DNA of 64,000 bases from an uncultured Litoreibacter sp. (GCA_947493265.1 CANLQL010000001.1:434001-498000); one strand, 5' to 3'. Shown: positions 53,471 through 63,780, numbered from the stretch's first letter. The notes: a model not told the origin generated them from the letters alone. A program made the numbers and translations.

Positions 53471-54889
53471 ATGGAGACACCGTTGAAGAATACTGATCCA
53501 ATCTGGGAACATGTCGACAACCATCGTGAAGAATTCATCGAGTTGTCCGATCGCGTTTTTGACACGCCTGAGACGCTCTATGCGGAGCATAAATCCGTCG
53601 CGGAGCATAAGCGGATGCTACAATCGCAGGGCTTCAAAATCACCGAAAACGCAGCTGGCATTCCAACCGCAGTGATCGGTGAGGCGGGCGAAGAGGGCCC
53701 GGTAATCGCCATTCTTGGTGAATTTGATGCTCTCCCTTATTTGAGCCAGGCACCCGGAGTGGCCGCGCATCAGCCGCTTGAAGAAGGAGGGAATGGCCAT
53801 GGTTGCGGGCACAATCTTCTTGGGGCCGCGGCCCTGCTTGCAGCAACCGCTGTCAAAGACTGGTTGGCCGAGAATGGCATCAAAGGGCGCGTTCGTTACT
53901 ATGGCTGCCCAGCTGAGGAAGGCGGTGCCGCCAAGACCTATATGGTTCGGGAGGGACTGTTTGATGACGTCGATGCTGCGATTTCCTGGCACCCCGCGAC
54001 CTTTACCGGCGTGAACGAGGCGAGATCGCTCGCGAATACCCGGATTGACTTTACGTTCCACGGCAAAGCCGCCCACGCGGCAGGCGCGCCGGAACTTGGC
54101 CGATCTGCACTCGACGCGGTGGAACTGATGAATGTCGGCGTCAACTATCTTCGCGAGCACATGCCGGATAGCGCGCGCGTGCACTACGCCTATCTTGATG
54201 CGGGCGGCGTCGCGCCGAACGTGGTTCAAGCGAAAGCCACTGTACGGCAACTTGTTCGCGCCAGTTCGCTGCCGGAATTGGCTGACCTCGTTAAACGTGT
54301 TCGTAACATCGCAGATGGCGCAGCGCTGATGACCGAAACGCAGGTCACAAGTCAGGTGTTTTCCGGCGTCTCCAACCTGCTTGGAAACCGCCCGCTGGAA
54401 GAAGCGATGCAGCACGAGCTTGAAAAGCTTGGTCCCGTTGCCTTTGACGATGCAGATCTCGAGTTTGCCCGCGACATCCAGACGACGCTGACCGCCGCAG
54501 ACATCGACACCACGTTCAAGCGCATCGGTGCCAAACCGGTGAAAGATCTGGCCCTTTGTGATTTCATCGCCCCGCTCGACCGGCACAGCGATGGGGGCGA
54601 GGGGTCAACAGATGTTGGCGACGTTAGTTGGGCCGTTCCCACTGTTCAGGCCCGTGTCGCGACTTGTGCAATCGGAACGCCGTTCCACACTTGGCAGACC
54701 GTTGCGCAAGGCAAGGCCCCTGCCGCCCACAAAGGCATGCTCTACGCTGCCAAGGCGATGGCAGCGACGGCTTGTCGACTGGTCGAAAACCAATCCCTGA
54801 TCGCTGCTGCGCGCGAAACCCATGAAGACCACCTGGAGCAGACGCCCTATACGTGCCCGATCCCGGACGATGTGCGCCCTCCGGTCTGA
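53471..54889 (+). CDS. M20 peptidase/amidohydrolase (AbgB-like)
   Basis: A 472-residue zinc/manganese hydrolase of the M20D type, resembling the p-aminobenzoyl-glutamate hydrolase subunit AbgB. Metal sites are in HGCGHNLLGAAALLAA (Cys/His) and YGCPAEEGGAAK; a dimerisation domain lies in the middle. The first ATG is 53471; TTG 53483, four codons later, is preceded by a GGAGA ribosome site and may be the real start. It probably degrades imported peptides or amides. The next gene starts nine bases after its stop. Confidence 0.9.
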   Translation: METPLKNTDPIWEHVDNHREEFIELSDRVFDTPETLYAEHKSVAEHKRMLQSQGFKITENAAGIPTAVIGEAGEEGPVIAILGEFDALPYLSQAPGVAAHQPLEEGGNGHGCGHNLLGAAALLAATAVKDWLAENGIKGRVRYYGCPAEEGGAAKTYMVREGLFDDVDAAISWHPATFTGVNEARSLANTRIDFTFHGKAAHAAGAPELGRSALDAVELMNVGVNYLREHMPDSARVHYAYLDAGGVAPNVVQAKATVRQLVRASSLPELADLVKRVRNIADGAALMTETQVTSQVFSGVSNLLGNRPLEEAMQHELEKLGPVAFDDADLEFARDIQTTLTAADIDTTFKRIGAKPVKDLALCDFIAPLDRHSDGGEGSTDVGDVSWAVPTVQARVATCAIGTPFHTWQTVAQGKAPAAHKGMLYAAKAMAATACRLVENQSLIAAARETHEDHLEQTPYTCPIPDDVRPPV

Positions 54890-54898
54890 TTGAGTGAC

Positions 54899-56284
54899 AT
54901 GACACGCGCAAAAGCCATAGAAACCGCCGCCCAATACTTTGATACGGGCTGTTTCGTTCGTGATTTGAGCGCGCTTGTTGCGCATGAAACCGAAAGCCAG
55001 GTGCCAGACAAAGCGGCGGAGCTACCCCAGTATCTGAAACAGGCGCTGATACCCCGCCTTGGTGCTATGGGGTTCACGTGCAAAATCCACCAAAACCCAG
55101 TGGACGGCTTTGGGCCGATCCTCGTCGCCGAACGCGTCGAAGACGACACGCTGCCGACCGTACTGACTTATGGCCACGGTGACGTGATCCGTGCACAAAC
55201 CGAACAGTGGCGCGATGGCCTTCACCCGTTTCGCCTCGTCGATGAAGGCGACCGGCTTTACGGACGCGGGACCGCAGACAATAAGGGGCAACATCTCATC
55301 AATATGGCGGCGATGAACGCGGTGCTCGATACCCGTGGATCGCTTGGTTTCAACAGCCGTATCCTGATCGAAATGGGCGAAGAAATGGGTTCCCCGGGCC
55401 TGTCGGAATTCTGCGCGCAAAACAAGGATACCTTGGCTGCGGACGTTCTTATTGCTTCCGACGGACCGCGTCTTCTATCTGATACGCCCACAATGTTCAT
55501 GGGTGCGCGGGGCGGCATTTCGTTCGACTTGATTGTGGATTTGCGAGATGGCGCACATCATTCTGGCAACTGGGGCGGTTTGCTGGCTGATCCTGCAATG
55601 ATCCTTGCGCAGGCCTTGTCGACAATCACAGATGCTCGCGGACAAATTCAGGTGCCTGAATGGCGGACGACCAGCTTAACCGACGACATCCGTTTGGCAT
55701 TGCGCGACCTTCCGGTCCAAGGGGATGGCGGACCTGAGATTGACGAGGATTGGGGTCAGGAAGACCTGACACCTGCCGAGCGTGTGTTTGGCTGGAACAG
55801 CTTCGCGGTGCTTGCGATGAAAAGCGGGGTCCCCGAGGCTCCTGTCAACGCAATCTCCGGCTATGCGAAAGCTGCGTGCCAGCTTCGATTTGTCGTCGGA
55901 ACCGAATTGCAGGGCATCTTACCCGCGTTGCGTCGGCATCTTGATGCCCGCGGTTTTGAGGTCGTCGAGATTGTCCCGCATGAGCGGGAGTTCTTCAATG
56001 CTACAAGACTGCCACCGGATCATCCGTGGGTGCGGTTTGTGGCGCATTCGCTAGAGCAAACATCTGGCAAGGCACCGCATATCCTCCCCAATCTGGCAGG
56101 ATCGCTTCCTAACGAGGTTTTTGCAGACATTCTTGGCCTTCCAACCGTATGGGTGCCGCACTCCTACAGGGGGTGTTCCCAACATGCGCCGAACGAGCAT
56201 GTTCTGAAGCATATCTCTCGTGACGCGTTGACGCTTATGACGGGTCTATTCTGGGATATCGGTCAAACGGGTGGGCCTCGCTAA
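54899..56284 (+). CDS. M20 dipeptidase-like peptidase
   Basis: A 461-residue M20-family metallopeptidase of the carnosinase/DapE-like type. Metal motifs are [33 protein letters not shown] and [15 protein letters not shown] 54899 is preferred; TTG 54890 abuts the previous gene. It is the last gene of the peptide operon and is convergent with the AfuC-type gene. Confidence 0.92.
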   Translation: MTRAKAIETAAQYFDTGCFVRDLSALVAHETESQVPDKAAELPQYLKQALIPRLGAMGFTCKIHQNPVDGFGPILVAERVEDDTLPTVLTYGHGDVIRAQTEQWRDGLHPFRLVDEGDRLYGRGTADNKGQHLINMAAMNAVLDTRGSLGFNSRILIEMGEEMGSPGLSEFCAQNKDTLAADVLIASDGPRLLSDTPTMFMGARGGISFDLIVDLRDGAHHSGNWGGLLADPAMILAQALSTITDARGQIQVPEWRTTSLTDDIRLALRDLPVQGDGGPEIDEDWGQEDLTPAERVFGWNSFAVLAMKSGVPEAPVNAISGYAKAACQLRFVVGTELQGILPALRRHLDARGFEVVEIVPHEREFFNATRLPPDHPWVRFVAHSLEQTSGKAPHILPNLAGSLPNEVFADILGLPTVWVPHSYRGCSQHAPNEHVLKHISRDALTLMTGLFWDIGQTGGPR

Positions 56285-56292
56285 GCCCTGAG

Positions 56293-56308
56293 ATACAGCT
56301 TTCTGTAT
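56293..56308. terminator. Small hairpin between convergent operons
   Basis: ATACAG-cttt-CTGTAT is a six-base-pair AT-rich stem in the 64-base gap between the M20 and ATPase stops, with further pairing GCC/GGC around it. A possible weak bidirectional terminator. Confidence 0.3.
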
Positions 56309-56348
56309 AAAGGCGTTGTGGCGAAATTTCCGGGGTTGCCGGTTTGGT

Positions 56349-57422
56349 CTACGGGTTTTCGTTTGCCGCCAGCAAAACAGGTCCAATGCTGTCTAGGCCG
56401 ACTGCAACGGTATCTCCGATGGCCAACGGCGCGTCGACATCTTCGCTGACTACAAAGACCTCACCAAAACTGGTCGCCAACGTATATTCCATGCGGCTGC
56501 CGACATAAGTTGCCTTTTCCACCTGCATTGCCAAACCGTCTGCTGCCCCCAGTTTGAAGCGCGTTGGACGCACGGCAAGATTGGCAGGGCCCGGAACCAT
56601 GCCACGGGCGGGAAGCTGATGCTTGAGTGTCCCGATTGTTATTTGCGCCGTCTCACCTTGCACGTCCGTGATTTCACAAGGGATGATGTTTGCCTCGCCG
56701 ATAAAATCAGCGACAAACCGGTCAGCGGGCGCATCGTATAGCTCGCGCGGTGCACCGACCTGTGCGATGCCTGCATTGCGCATCACAACGATCTCGTCAG
56801 AGACTGCGAGTGCTTCTTCCTGGTCGTGGGTGACGTAGACAACGGTTAGTCCAAGGTTTTGCTGGATGTCTCGGATGTCTTCGCGCACTTGGCGGCGCAG
56901 CTTGGCATCAAGGTTTGAAAGTGGCTCATCAAACAACAAGACTTGCGGCTCCAGCACCAATGCCCGTGCAACCGCAACGCGTTGTTGTTGACCGCCTGAC
57001 AATTCGGACGGCAAGCGATCCCCGTAGCCTTTTAGGCCAACCAGTTCCAATCCCTGATGTGCGCGATCTCGCGTTTCTGACTTTTCAAATCCCGAAAACG
57101 TCAGCCCGTAGGACACGTTCTCAATCACACTCATATGCGGAAAAAGCGCGTAGGATTGGAACACCATTGAGACGTCCCGATCTGTCGCTGGCAAAAGCGT
57201 CACATCCTGATCACCGATGTAAATCTTGCCTTTGGAGGCGATCTCCAACCCCGCGATCATCCGCAGGGTCGTTGTTTTTCCGCAGCCAGACGGACCCAGC
57301 AATGTCACCAGTTTGCCTGCTTCAATCTCCAGGTTGATGCTGTCTACTGCGACGACATCTTTGCCATAGATCTTGGTCACGTTTCGGAAGCTAACCGGAG
57401 CCGCCTTTGCATTGATGCTCAT
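56349..57422 (-). CDS. ABC ATP-binding protein (AfuC/FbpC type)
   Basis: A 357-residue ATPase with Walker A GPSGCGKTT near residue 43, signature LSGGQQQRVAVARAL, Walker B LLFDEPLSNLDA, and a C-terminal TOBE-type domain. It overlaps the permease gene by four bases and is the last gene of the minus-strand importer operon. Confidence 0.92.
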   Translation of the reverse strand: MSINAKAAPVSFRNVTKIYGKDVVAVDSINLEIEAGKLVTLLGPSGCGKTTTLRMIAGLEIASKGKIYIGDQDVTLLPATDRDVSMVFQSYALFPHMSVIENVSYGLTFSGFEKSETRDRAHQGLELVGLKGYGDRLPSELSGGQQQRVAVARALVLEPQVLLFDEPLSNLDAKLRRQVREDIRDIQQNLGLTVVYVTHDQEEALAVSDEIVVMRNAGIAQVGAPRELYDAPADRFVADFIGEANIIPCEITDVQGETAQITIGTLKHQLPARGMVPGPANLAVRPTRFKLGAADGLAMQVEKATYVGSRMEYTLATSFGEVFVVSEDVDAPLAIGDTVAVGLDSIGPVLLAANENP

Positions 57423-59635
57423 GTTTTCTCCCCTGATCCATTGGCAGCACGCCGTCCGATATTTATCCGCCCGACGATCAATTGCATCGCCAGAACTACG
57501 CTTAGCATCACGAAGATCAACGTGGTCGAATAGGCAATCGCAAGGCCATAGTCGTTATTCTCAACCCGTCCGATGATATAGCTGGTCGCCATGTCGTATT
57601 CGGCAGACACAAGAAAGATTACCGCGGAAATTGCCGTCATCGCGCGGACGAAACTGTAGACAAGGGCTGCCAGGATTGCCGGGCGCAATAGCGGCAAGAT
57701 CACCCGTCGGAAGGTTTGCCAGGAATTTGCTCCAAGCGTCAGGCTGCTTTCATCCAGCGATTTATCCAGTTGTGACATGCTTGCGATCCCGGCGCGCACA
57801 CCCACGGGCATGTTCCGGAAAATGAAGCTCACAACAAGGATGATCCCGGTTCCGGTGATTTCGATCGGGGGGACATTGAAAGCCAGGATATAACTGACAC
57901 CAATAACGGTTCCAGGGATGGCGAACGACAACATGGTGCCGAATTCAAACGCGTTCTTTCCAGCAAAGGTCTGGCGCGTCAGCAAATAAGCTGTGATCAG
58001 CCCGACTATCGCCGTCAATGGCGCGGCGATGCCAGCAATTTGCAGTGTGGTCCAGAAACTGTTCCAGGCAGCACCGGTCCAGCGAATTCCTTCGTCGTCA
58101 AACCGTACCGAGAAGGCTGTGCCATAGTGCTTTAAGGTGAGGGTGTTGTTGACCCCCCAAAGCTCAACCACAGAGCCGTAGAAGATCATCAGGTAAACAA
58201 CAATGGTGAACGCGGCCCATCCCAGCGCGATCATCAGAACCGGAACCGATAAGGCGCTTGGCATATGCGGATGCACACCGCTATCGCCCTTGCCCGAAAC
58301 GGTTGTGTAGCTTTTCTTACCCAGCCAGAACCGCTGCGCGTAGAACGCCCCGAGTGTGAAGCTTAGCAATACCATTGCTAGGACGGCGGCTTTGCCCTGA
58401 TCGTATTGCGCTCCGACGATGGCAAAGAAAATCTCGGTCGATAAGACATCGAAATTGCCACCCAGAACCAGCGGGTTGCCAAAATCCGCCATGCTTTCGA
58501 TGAAGCCCAACAGAAACGCATTCGCGAGCCCTGGCCGCATCAATGGCAGCGAGACTGTTTTGAACACTTGCCATTTGCTGGCGCGCAAAGTTTGGGCGGC
58601 TTCCTCCATTGAGGGGGACACCCCTTCCACAACGCCGATCAGAACCAGAAACGCGATTGGCGTAAAAGCCAGCGTTTGTGCGATCAGCACGCCTGGCAAA
58701 CCGTACAGCCACCGGGTCGGCTGAACCCCGAAGAGGTCGGCGAAGAACACAGTGACCGTTCCGGAAAGGCCGAACAGGAGGATCAGCGCGAGGCCGATCA
58801 CAAAAGGTGGGGTGATCACTGGCAGGACTGTCAGTGCCCGCAAGACTTTCTTGTAACGAAAACCGGACCGCGTCACGATCAAGGCGAAGAAAAGGCCGAG
58901 GACCGTCGTCAGGAAGCCAACCATGACGGCAAGAAATAGCGAATTCCATGCCACACCGCAGCGCCCGCCAGACAGGCAGCCCAGACCCCACAACCGGTCA
59001 TCAAAGAACTTAGAGGCAAAAACAGCCAGCGAGTATCCACCGTCCTGGGTAATGAAGGCCGCTGTCAGCATCTTGGCGATCGGGAAGAAGACGAAGGCGG
59101 TTACGATCACCACGACCCCGCCGATGGAACTGACGACAAAGACGTCCCCATTGATCGCCCCGCGCGCGGCGATACCTTGCGTAAAGATAAAGAGGAACGA
59201 GGACGCACAAATTAGCGCGCCGTATCCCATTCCAAATTGACGGTCATCGAGCTCTCCAAATGCGGCCTCCATCCAGCTGAAATTCCAGCCGCGAATACCA
59301 ATGGAAAAGCCTTGGATGATAAGCCATCCGAAGCCCAAGGCCCCGGCAAGAATGAGAATTTTAGAATAGATTGGATCCGTCTTGGCTCGTCTTAACACGA
59401 GAAGCGGCATCAAAAGGGGGACCAAAAACGGAGCAAGCCAAAGCTTTTGTCCTTGCGCAATCAGGAACGCGCCGGGCGCGTAATCGTCGTCAAAGGGATA
59501 GCCGTCTGTTAGCCATTCGAACTGGAAGAAATCTTCGATGCCATACCATGGCAACAGGCAAAAGCCGACCAACCCGGCAATGATCCAGAAGATCAGAACC
59601 GGGTTGGCCGCGTCATTTGATCGAACGCGCTTCAC
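57419..59635 (-). CDS. Double-length ABC permease (AfuB/FbpB type)
   Basis: A 738-residue inner-membrane protein, two permease modules in one chain with about 12 or more membrane segments. Two coupling loops are visible, near residue 355 (EGVSPSMEEAAQTLRASKWQVFKTVSLP) and near residue 635 (LDESSLTLGANSWQTFRRVILP). This form is typical of ferric and sugar-phosphate importers of the AfuB group. It lies two bases from the binding-protein gene. Confidence 0.9.
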   Translation of the reverse strand: MKRVRSNDAANPVLIFWIIAGLVGFCLLPWYGIEDFFQFEWLTDGYPFDDDYAPGAFLIAQGQKLWLAPFLVPLLMPLLVLRRAKTDPIYSKILILAGALGFGWLIIQGFSIGIRGWNFSWMEAAFGELDDRQFGMGYGALICASSFLFIFTQGIAARGAINGDVFVVSSIGGVVVIVTAFVFFPIAKMLTAAFITQDGGYSLAVFASKFFDDRLWGLGCLSGGRCGVAWNSLFLAVMVGFLTTVLGLFFALIVTRSGFRYKKVLRALTVLPVITPPFVIGLALILLFGLSGTVTVFFADLFGVQPTRWLYGLPGVLIAQTLAFTPIAFLVLIGVVEGVSPSMEEAAQTLRASKWQVFKTVSLPLMRPGLANAFLLGFIESMADFGNPLVLGGNFDVLSTEIFFAIVGAQYDQGKAAVLAMVLLSFTLGAFYAQRFWLGKKSYTTVSGKGDSGVHPHMPSALSVPVLMIALGWAAFTIVVYLMIFYGSVVELWGVNNTLTLKHYGTAFSVRFDDEGIRWTGAAWNSFWTTLQIAGIAAPLTAIVGLITAYLLTRQTFAGKNAFEFGTMLSFAIPGTVIGVSYILAFNVPPIEITGTGIILVVSFIFRNMPVGVRAGIASMSQLDKSLDESSLTLGANSWQTFRRVILPLLRPAILAALVYSFVRAMTAISAVIFLVSAEYDMATSYIIGRVENNDYGLAIAYSTTLIFVMLSVVLAMQLIVGRINIGRRAANGSGEKT

Positions 59636-59637
59636 GC

Positions 59638-60672
59638 TTACTGTGGCAGGATAGAGACCTCGTCATCCCACTTTTTCAGCAACCGCTGTCGTGTTTCTGA
59701 TGAGCCGTATGTACGGAAGTCATAGTCGATCAGTTTGATCTGGCTCATATCGGGCGCACTTGGCGACGTTTCGGCGTTCATATTGGATGGCACCTGAAAA
59801 GCGTTAACCTGCAACGCGAGGTTTTGCGCATCCGTACTCAGCGCCCAATCATAGAACGCTTTCGCACTGTCCATGTTCCGCGCACCGTCGATGATCGACA
59901 TTGAACCGATTTCGTAGCCAGTCCCCTCGCAAGGCGCGACTGGTTCAACCGGGAACCCGCTGACCGCTTGCTTGACCGCGTCGTGCAGGAACACGATGCC
60001 AATGGTGTTTTCACCGCGACCCGCCGCTTTGATCGGTGCCGATCCGGACTTGGTATACTGGTTGATATTGGCATGTAGCCCGGCCATGAAGTCAAAGCCG
60101 TCATCCTCGCCAAACAACTGAACCATCGTTGCCAATGTCGTATATGCGGTTCCGGATGAGTTCGGGTTCGCCATTTGGACATGGCCCTTGAACTCTGGCT
60201 TCAGCAGGTCTTTCCAGCAGGCTGGCGTCGACAGACCGTTCGCCGCAAGCAGATCGCTGTTGTAGCCAAAGCCCAGCGCCCCTGAGTAGATCCCGATTGT
60301 TTTGTTGTCGGCGCTTTCTGCCTGGCTGATCGCCCAAGGATGCAACTGTTCCCGCATGGGGGAGATATATTCAGCTGTCAGTCCTTCTTCAGCGGCCTGC
60401 AAATGCGGATCCCCGGTTCCGCCCCACCAGACATCACCGCGGGGATTACTGCTTTCCGCTTTAATCTGCGCAAAGGTCTCGCCAGACGATTTGCGGGTCA
60501 TGGCCACTTCGATACCGGTTGCATCCTGAAAGCTGTTGGCCATCAACTGGCACCAGTCTTCCTGTGCAGAACAATAGAATGTCAGCTTATCGGCGTATGC
60601 AGCATTCGTGGCTGTCATCAAGGCAAGCGCTGTCGCACCAAAAGTGACGCGAATTTTTGTATTTGTTTTCAT
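59638..60672 (-). CDS. ABC substrate-binding protein (AfuA/FbpA type)
   Basis: A 344-residue periplasmic binding protein from ATG 60672, preceded by AGGGGGG. Signal peptide (1-27, NAAYADKL). The mature protein begins LTFYCSAQEDWCQLMANSFQ, with GDVWWGGTGDPHLQAAEEGL, of the AfuA/phosphonate-iron superfamily. The single Tyr-rich iron site is not obvious in the C-terminal half, so the ligand may be iron or a small phosphate ester (AfuA of Actinobacillus binds hexose phosphates); reading cannot decide. No regulator is linked. Confidence 0.85.
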   Translation of the reverse strand: MKTNTKIRVTFGATALALMTATNAAYADKLTFYCSAQEDWCQLMANSFQDATGIEVAMTRKSSGETFAQIKAESSNPRGDVWWGGTGDPHLQAAEEGLTAEYISPMREQLHPWAISQAESADNKTIGIYSGALGFGYNSDLLAANGLSTPACWKDLLKPEFKGHVQMANPNSSGTAYTTLATMVQLFGEDDGFDFMAGLHANINQYTKSGSAPIKAAGRGENTIGIVFLHDAVKQAVSGFPVEPVAPCEGTGYEIGSMSIIDGARNMDSAKAFYDWALSTDAQNLALQVNAFQVPSNMNAETSPSAPDMSQIKLIDYDFRTYGSSETRQRLLKKWDDEVSILPQ

Positions 60673-60882
60673 GATATCCCCCCTTTTCAACTTTGCTTTC
60701 TCTTGTAGCCAAAGCTTGGGAAATGCTTGGACGTTTGTAAAGCGTTTCGTCAAAGCAGAGATTTCTGACTGCTCGTGTGGGATTGCAAAAAGCTTCTGTG
60801 CGTGCTCGCCAGAATTTGCATCGGAAAATGCGGAAGGGATTCTATCCGCAAGGTTACGAACAATCGAAAGAGTTTTGAGATG

Positions 60883-60958
60883 TGGTGCCTCAAGAGGGAC
60901 TCGAACCCCCGACCTTGTCCTTACGAAGGACCTGCTCTACCAGCTGAGCTATTGAGGC
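60883..60958 (-). tRNA. tRNA-Thr (anticodon CGT)
   Basis: Minus strand, 76 bases including the encoded CCA. The acceptor stem is GCCTCAA / TTGAGGC, D-arm GCTC/GAGC, the anticodon loop TTCGTAA (CGT at positions 34-36, reading ACG), and the T-loop TTCGAGT. The anticodon stem has one terminal G-A mismatch. It lies between hemY and the importer operon. Confidence 0.95.
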
Positions 60959-61005
60959 GCTGGGCGGTCTGCTAGCACCGAAAACTGATCCCGAAAAGTA
61001 AAAAC

Positions 61006-62505
61006 CTACTTCGCGTCAGTGGTTTCCTTGACCTCGTCCGCGTCCACTGCGTCTTCGATGTCATCGGCTACAACAGTGATCACTTCATGAGTTTCGACGC
61101 TGTCAGCATCTTCAATCTCAGACGCTTCTTTCGGGCCCACGATCAGCGGCAGCATGTCCGCGCCAGACGGCATTGAAATTTCGCTTTTTGGCGCTTCTTT
61201 CCAAGCCATCGTGTCGAAGGCTCCGCAATTGTCGCAAACCGGACCCCAGGAGGAATGGATGTTCTGGCAATTGTCGCAAATCCATTGCGGACCACGCGAT
61301 GTTGTTAGGGCCTTGGTTAATAGCCCCCGAACGATGGAATCGTCGGATCCTTCCCCCCGCTCAATGGCGGCGAGGATCGCAAGACTGCGGGCTGTCGGTG
61401 CTGTTTCGGCCAAATCACCAAGCGCACGTTTGGCGGCTGGGAAGTCTTCTGCGGCGATGTTCAATTCAGCCAACAGCATCTTTGTTTCAGGATTATCCGG
61501 CGCGATTTGTGTCAGCACCCGAAAGCGCTTGATCCGTTCTTCCGGGCTTTCATTCGGTTCGATTTCTGCGAAGGCCGCTGCCAGATCAGGATGCGGTTGC
61601 ACCGCCCACGCCTTCTTCAACACGCGTGTCGCATAGCGGGATTTGGACTGCTCAATATAGGACCGCGCGGCCAGGGTCGCGGCGGGGATCAGATCAGGGG
61701 AAAGCTTGTTGGCGGCAATCGCGGCTTCGCGCGCTTCAATGGTTTTGCCTTCGTCCAGGATATCTTTGGCTTCCGACAGGGCCAGTACGGCGTCTCTGCG
61801 TTTATGGACGTCGCGGGGCAGTGCGCCAGATTTCAGCTTGGCCCCCAGTGTCTTGCGTGCACCGGACCAGTCTTCAGCCCCGGCTTGTAGTTTCAGCAAA
61901 ACATCCTGTGTTTCTTCATGCCGTGGCTTCAAGGCAAATGCTTTTTCCGCAAGCTTCAAGGCAGTCGTTGTGTCACCTTCAGCCAGCTTTTGCTTCATGA
62001 TGCCGCGCACCCCCACGAAGCGGGTCCGTTCATCGGTCAAAAGCTGCTTGTAGACCTCTTGCGCCTTGCGTCCGTCGCCAGCGATCTCGGCGGCTTGCGC
62101 AGTGATCAGGTTGGTCAGTTCGGGCCGGTTGAGGTATTTTTCCGCTCTGGCGGCTTTGGCCATCGCAGTGCGCCCTTCGCCAGAGGCGAGCGCCATCAGC
62201 CCATCGGCAAGCGCTTCAAACCCTTTGCGTTCTCGGTTGCGGTCGAAATAGCGCGATACAGCTGTTTCATCCCCGTTGAGAAACCTGAACACGGCCACCA
62301 GAAACCCAAGAAGTTTCAAGGTCAGCCAGAACGCCAGCAGCAACGCGACAAGCGAAGCAACCGCCATCAACGGGCTGAGCGAAAATTCGGTGTTTAACAG
62401 CGAAATTCGCACGCCCCCACTTGTCTCAAGAAGTTGGCTGACGCCGAAAGTGGCGGCCACAACCAACGCGACAAAGCAGAGAATTTTAACCAAAGACCAG
62501 ATCAT
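61006..62505 (-). CDS. hemY: HemY-like TPR membrane protein with rubredoxin-type C-terminus
   Basis: A 499-residue protein with two N-terminal membrane segments (about 5-25 and 45-72) and a long tetratricopeptide-like helical domain (about 90-400), as in HemY proteins linked to heme genes. The C-terminal region near residue 420 has ICDNC-x9-VCDNC, two Cys-x2-Cys knuckles resembling the LapB/YciM rubredoxin-like domain. It lies ten bases after the mitofilin-like gene. Confidence 0.85.
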   Translation of the reverse strand: MIWSLVKILCFVALVVAATFGVSQLLETSGGVRISLLNTEFSLSPLMAVASLVALLLAFWLTLKLLGFLVAVFRFLNGDETAVSRYFDRNRERKGFEALADGLMALASGEGRTAMAKAARAEKYLNRPELTNLITAQAAEIAGDGRKAQEVYKQLLTDERTRFVGVRGIMKQKLAEGDTTTALKLAEKAFALKPRHEETQDVLLKLQAGAEDWSGARKTLGAKLKSGALPRDVHKRRDAVLALSEAKDILDEGKTIEAREAAIAANKLSPDLIPAATLAARSYIEQSKSRYATRVLKKAWAVQPHPDLAAAFAEIEPNESPEERIKRFRVLTQIAPDNPETKMLLAELNIAAEDFPAAKRALGDLAETAPTARSLAILAAIERGEGSDDSIVRGLLTKALTTSRGPQWICDNCQNIHSSWGPVCDNCGAFDTMAWKEAPKSEISMPSGADMLPLIVGPKEASEIEDADSVETHEVITVVADDIEDAVDADEVKETTDAK

Positions 62506-62514
62506 GAAATTATC

Positions 62515-63780
62515 CTAATTTGCGGCCAGCGTGTCGCTGAGAGTTTGGACGGCAGCGGCCGCAGATTGACGTGTATTCACGCGCGAAGTCCATTCCGACA
62601 ACGCAGCTTGTCCGGTTTCTGGCAAGGTTTGTGCCAGAGGTTCGATGGCGTCGAGGTCTCCGGACTTCATTGCAGCCTCGATACGAGACAAGACAGCGTC
62701 CGGGCTGTCGCCCTCACGCGGCACCAGAGATCGGGTTCCAAGCTGGTCCTGGAAGAACAGTTTCATGCGATCGATTGCAGTTTCGCCCGCTTGCGCGCGG
62801 CGCGATGCAGACAATGCATCCCGAGCGGCGCTTCCAAAAGACGACTGCAAAGTGCTGAGGGTCGGAACACCCGTTTCCGCGACATCCTGAAGGGCCGCGG
62901 GAATATCCGTGACATTTGCGATATCGGGTAGCAGTTCTGCAAATGGCGCACCCGTTTCCAGCGCTGCACGGATTATCGAAACAGCGGCGCGAGCTTTCGC
63001 ACGCTGTTCCTGGATGGCAATATTCTCAACCTCGGCGGCAGCGGCGTCCATTTGCGCTTTTGCAGCCGCAGCCATTGCTTGAAGTTCGGAAGACAAGGAT
63101 GCGATCTGATCTTTTTGGGCTGCCAAAGCTGCGGCGACTTCTTCGTTGAGGATCACGCCATCATCGCCGGTTGAAACGACCGGGGTAGGGGGCGGCAGGT
63201 GATCAATCTGATCTTGCAGAGCTTGAAGCGCCTGATCTTTCGCCGCGTTTTCTTCTGCAAGGGATCCGATTTGCGTCACCAGCTCTGCGATTTGGGTTGT
63301 CTGGGTTTGAAGCTCTTGGGTTTGCGCTTCTACTGCCTGTTGCAATGCAATTTCCGTCTCGGACGGGCCGCTGGGTTCGGGGGCGACTTGCGTGGTTTCC
63401 ATGTAGCGCGCTGCGCCAAATCCAATTGCGCCAGCAATCAATCCACCGATCAGCATCGGAACAAACACGCTTGGGCGTTCGACAGGTTGTGGCTGTGGCG
63501 AAGCTGCGCCGTCTGGTTCGGGCGCTGGTTCAGGTTGCAGCTCAACCGATTCTTCGCTGCCTTCCGCCGGGTCTGGGGTTTCGTCCGTATCAGGGGCGAT
63601 GTCATCCACGGGTTTTGGATCAATCTCTTCGGCGTCGATGATTCCTGTGTCACTCACAGAATCTTCAGCCGCAACTGACTTGGTGTCGGACAGTGTTTCA
63701 TCAGAAACGTCAGCAGCTTTAGGCGTGTCGCCTTTGGTAGACCGTTTGGCAGAATTAGTGGTCTTCTTCGATCTGGCCAA
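62515..63780 (-). CDS. Mitofilin-like (COG4223-type) inner-membrane protein
   Basis: A 421-residue protein. The frame opens at 63837, but TTG 63780 is chosen because GGAAG lies seven bases upstream and the protein then reads MARSKKTTNSAKRST. An acidic, Pro/Glu-rich N-terminal region (about 1-105), one membrane segment (about 108-128), a long coiled coil (about 140-260) with Gln/Ala/Glu, and a C-terminal helical domain match the bacterial mitofilin-like family, which is often encoded beside hemY. Confidence 0.85.
   Translation of the reverse strand: MARSKKTTNSAKRSTKGDTPKAADVSDETLSDTKSVAAEDSVSDTGIIDAEEIDPKPVDDIAPDTDETPDPAEGSEESVELQPEPAPEPDGAASPQPQPVERPSVFVPMLIGGLIAGAIGFGAARYMETTQVAPEPSGPSETEIALQQAVEAQTQELQTQTTQIAELVTQIGSLAEENAAKDQALQALQDQIDHLPPPTPVVSTGDDGVILNEEVAAALAAQKDQIASLSSELQAMAAAAKAQMDAAAAEVENIAIQEQRAKARAAVSIIRAALETGAPFAELLPDIANVTDIPAALQDVAETGVPTLSTLQSSFGSAARDALSASRRAQAGETAIDRMKLFFQDQLGTRSLVPREGDSPDAVLSRIEAAMKSGDLDAIEPLAQTLPETGQAALSEWTSRVNTRQSAAAAVQTLSDTLAAN

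Noticed and set aside
53618-54586. 322-residue antisense frame across the AbgB-like gene
   Set aside because: Shadow of a clear M20 peptidase gene with intact metal motifs.
60883-60958. tRNA-Thr considered as an integration site of a mobile island
   Set aside because: No integrase, no repeat of the tRNA 3' end within the window, and flanking genes look chromosomal.
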